Assembly: GCA_005787865.1 (NCBI GenBank)
Contig: SXZN01000001.1
Span: 1-8,782 of the forward strand
Direction: 5' to 3'
Origin: Opitutaceae bacterium
GTDB lineage: Bacteria; Verrucomicrobiota; Verrucomicrobiia; Opitutales; Opitutaceae
Length of the DNA: 8,782 nucleotides
Within the stretch, counting starts at the first letter, position 1, and every line of letters starts with the position of its first letter. This document shows positions 7,001 through 8,782 of this stretch, piece by piece. The notes below the pieces were generated by a model. It saw only the letters and a program-made list of their open reading frames with translations. It was not told the DNA's origin and searched no databases. A program made the translations under genes and the position numbers.

Positions 7001-7819
7001 ATGAAAATCTTGCCGCTCGCTTACTGGGTCCATGACCTCAGTCCCTTCCTATTTCGTCTGAACGAAAACTTCGGCCTGCGTTACTATGGCCTTTCCTATC
7101 TTTTAGGCTTTTTGGCGGCCGGCTGGCTCTTGCGGCGTTATTATCGGACCGGACGCTCACCGCTTGATGCCAACGCCATCATCGACCTCTTAACCTTGAT
7201 TATCGTGGGGGTGATCGTCGGCGGTCGCTGCGGTTATTTCGTATTCTACCAAACCGAGCTCCTCTTCAGTGACCCCCTCGCCTTATTCCGCGTTTGGGAA
7301 GGCGGGATGTCGAGCCATGGCGGCGTGCTGGGCGTCGCCCTCGTCGCAGCGTGGTTTACGCGGGGTCGCCCCTACCGGTTTCTTTCCATCGCGGACTTAA
7401 TTGTGACCGTCGCCCCACTCGGATTATGCTTCGGGCGCATAGCGAATTTTATTAACGGAGAACTCTGGGGTAAGCCCACCCGCGTGCCGTGGGCCGTGAT
7501 CTTTCCCGCCAGTACCCACCCGCTCATCCCGCGCCACCCTTCTCAGCTTTATGCAGCAGTTCTCGAGGGCTTGTTCGTCTTCGGGTGGATGCAAATCCGC
7601 TTCTGGAAAAGCTCCGCCCCGCAACAACCCGGCCGGCTCTCAGGAGAATTTCTCGTCGTTTACTCTATAGCCCGCACGATCAGCGAGATCTTCCGCGAGC
7701 CGGATGCAGCGCTTCTCTTCGGCCTAAGTCAGGGAACTTTTTACTCCCTGTTTTTTTGTGCCGCTGGCCTCGCGCTCATCGCCACTTCACGCCGAGCAAA
7801 TTTAGAGCGTAAAGCCTGA
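7001..7819 (+). CDS. lgt: Prolipoprotein diacylglyceryl transferase
   Basis: Lgt moves diacylglycerol from phosphatidylglycerol to the lipobox cysteine of prolipoproteins, the first step of lipoprotein maturation in the inner membrane. The 272 residues compare with about 291 in E. coli. With a constant offset of three, the known functional residues are all present: Tyr29 in LRYYGLSYL (E. coli Tyr26), His106 in MSSHGGVLG (His103), and the signature GRIANFINGELWG at 145-157 with Arg146, Asn149 and Glu154 (Arg143, Asn146, Glu151). Arg232 in FREPD matches E. coli Arg239, and HPSQLYA lies at 179-185. About seven membrane segments are spread along the protein, as in the family. The ATG at 7001 gives the usual N-terminus with little before the first helix; no Shine-Dalgarno is visible before it. 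Its last 18 bases overlap the 3' end of glgC on the other strand. The adaptor lipoprotein in this window would be one of its substrates. Confidence 0.96.
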   Translation: MKILPLAYWVHDLSPFLFRLNENFGLRYYGLSYLLGFLAAGWLLRRYYRTGRSPLDANAIIDLLTLIIVGVIVGGRCGYFVFYQTELLFSDPLALFRVWEGGMSSHGGVLGVALVAAWFTRGRPYRFLSIADLIVTVAPLGLCFGRIANFINGELWGKPTRVPWAVIFPASTHPLIPRHPSQLYAAVLEGLFVFGWMQIRFWKSSAPQQPGRLSGEFLVVYSIARTISEIFREPDAALLFGLSQGTFYSLFFCAAGLALIATSRRANLERKA

Positions 7820-8782
7820 CGGAATCGTCGCGCCTTTGCAGACACAAAGAATGCCGTCGCGAATCACGACGTCATGCGCGTAATTTCCATCAGGCTTGCC
7901 GGCGGGTGACAGCGTAACCCCGTCGCCGATCCGGGCATTTTTATCAATAATCGCGTACCGGATGTTACAATTGCGCCCCACGCCAATAGTCGGCCGGCCC
8001 TGGGCGCAATCAGCCTGCACTTCTTTTTCGGTCTGATAATAATCCGCGCCCATCATCACGACATCCTCCAGGGTCGAACCTTCCCCGAGAATCGAGCGGA
8101 TGCTGATGACGCAATGTTTCAGCGCAGCATCGGTGACTAAACAGCCATCGCCGATCACGACACGGTCGATATTACAGCGATTAATTTTAGAGGCCGGCAA
8201 ATAACCGGAATGCGTATAAATGGGGGCATCCGGATCAAAAAAGTTAAAAGGCGGCAGCGGTTGCGCGAGCGCCAAGTTGGCATCAAAAAAAGCTCTCACC
8301 GTCCCGATATCTTCCCAGTAACCCTCAAAAATATAGCTACAAAGTTTGGCGCGGCCGAGTAGGGCCGGGATGACCTCTTTACCGAAATCCTTCATCGAAT
8401 TATCCAGGGCCTGTCGGAGCACCTCGCGACTAAACACATAAATACCCATGGAAGCTAAGCAGCGCTTCTCGGACGCGGGGGACAGCTTTTGTTCCAGCGC
8501 TGCGCTGATGGTGAGACTTTGGATGATCGTGGGATCCTTCGGCTTTTCGACGAATTCGGCGATCGTCAGGTCATCGTTGACGCGCATCAACCCCAAGCCC
8601 TCGACCTTCGAAACCGGAAAAGGAATTGCGGCGATGGTCACATCAGCTCCCTGCGCAATATGTTGATCAATAATTTTACTGAAATCCATTCGGTATAATT
8701 GATCACCGGAGAGAATCATCACGTAATCATGCCCGTGCCGATGGAAATGGACTAGATTGCGCCGCACTGCATCCGCCGTGCC
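7802..8782 (-). CDS. glgC: Glucose-1-phosphate adenylyltransferase (ADP-glucose pyrophosphorylase), 5' end outside window
   Basis: GlgC joins ATP and glucose-1-phosphate to give ADP-glucose, the first committed step of glycogen synthesis in the cytoplasm. The frame is open to the right edge, and its first codons read GTADAV, an internal motif of the family. The GTG at 8767 is therefore not a start. 326 residues are visible; roughly 100 N-terminal ones, with the nucleotide-binding GxG region, are missing. Visible parts of the catalytic domain are ILSGDQLYRMDF (23-34), EFVEKPK (77-82, whose Lys80 matches the glucose-1-phosphate-binding Lys195 of E. coli), GIYVFSREVL and YWEDIGTVRAFFDANLAL (155-172). 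The left-handed beta-helix domain starts at about 185, with PIYTHSGYLPASK, MMGADYYQTE and AIIDKNARIG. The C-terminal part resembles cyanobacterial and plant enzymes more than E. coli GlgC. The stop is TAA at 7804-7802, inside the end of lgt. Confidence 0.95.
   Translation of the reverse strand, partial: GTADAVRRNLVHFHRHGHDYVMILSGDQLYRMDFSKIIDQHIAQGADVTIAAIPFPVSKVEGLGLMRVNDDLTIAEFVEKPKDPTIIQSLTISAALEQKLSPASEKRCLASMGIYVFSREVLRQALDNSMKDFGKEVIPALLGRAKLCSYIFEGYWEDIGTVRAFFDANLALAQPLPPFNFFDPDAPIYTHSGYLPASKINRCNIDRVVIGDGCLVTDAALKHCVISIRSILGEGSTLEDVVMMGADYYQTEKEVQADCAQGRPTIGVGRNCNIRYAIIDKNARIGDGVTLSPAGKPDGNYAHDVVIRDGILCVCKGATIPSGFTL

Noticed and set aside
7802..8767. glgC read as complete from the GTG at 8767
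   Set aside because: Codons upstream of it spell GTADA, which completes the internal GTADAV motif; the true start is off the right edge.
1..8782. CRISPR arrays, tRNA or rRNA genes, insertion sequences, integrase or defence genes
   Set aside because: I found no regularly spaced repeats, cloverleaf, transposase motif or target duplication; the window is mostly housekeeping genes.

Overview
The window holds seven protein genes and no RNA gene, insertion sequence or CRISPR array that I can support. The organism is a Gram-negative (diderm) bacterium of medium to moderately high GC. A tripartite-type RND pump with a lipoprotein adaptor requires an outer membrane. The mix of a gcvT-gcvH pair, a cyanobacterial/plant-like GlgC, and mostly weak Shine-Dalgarno sequences would suit the Verrucomicrobiota (Opitutae-like). 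That placement is inference from gene content, not from a marker search.

Layout from left to right: the 3' part of typA (+, cut by the left edge) ends at a clear intrinsic terminator. A gene-free convergent spacer of about 360 bp follows, with several small hairpins. Then comes a leftward block: gcvT (about 6851), gcvH, an RND membrane-fusion lipoprotein and an RND inner-membrane permease (ending at 1079). Its gaps are 4, 15 and 3 bp, so the four genes probably form one transcript. A divergent spacer of about 149 bp separates gcvT from lgt (+). lgt overlaps, tail to tail by 18 bp, a leftward glgC whose 5' end lies beyond the right edge.

How the genes work together: GcvT and GcvH are two parts of the glycine cleavage system. 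The P-protein gene that usually follows gcvH is absent, and an efflux adaptor/permease pair sits there instead. The adaptor and permease should form two thirds of an envelope-spanning pump. No TolC-like outer-membrane channel is encoded here, so that partner must come from elsewhere. Lgt would place the diacylglyceryl group on the adaptor's lipobox cysteine, a functional but probably incidental link. GlgC makes ADP-glucose for glycogen. It keeps lysines matching the 3-phosphoglycerate activation sites of cyanobacterial enzymes.

Most of the window is housekeeping sequence. I do not see a new defence, mobile or biosynthetic system. The points most worth a second look are the gcvTH-efflux operon with a perfect 14-bp palindrome at its internal junction, the GlgC regulatory residues, and the structured spacer after typA.
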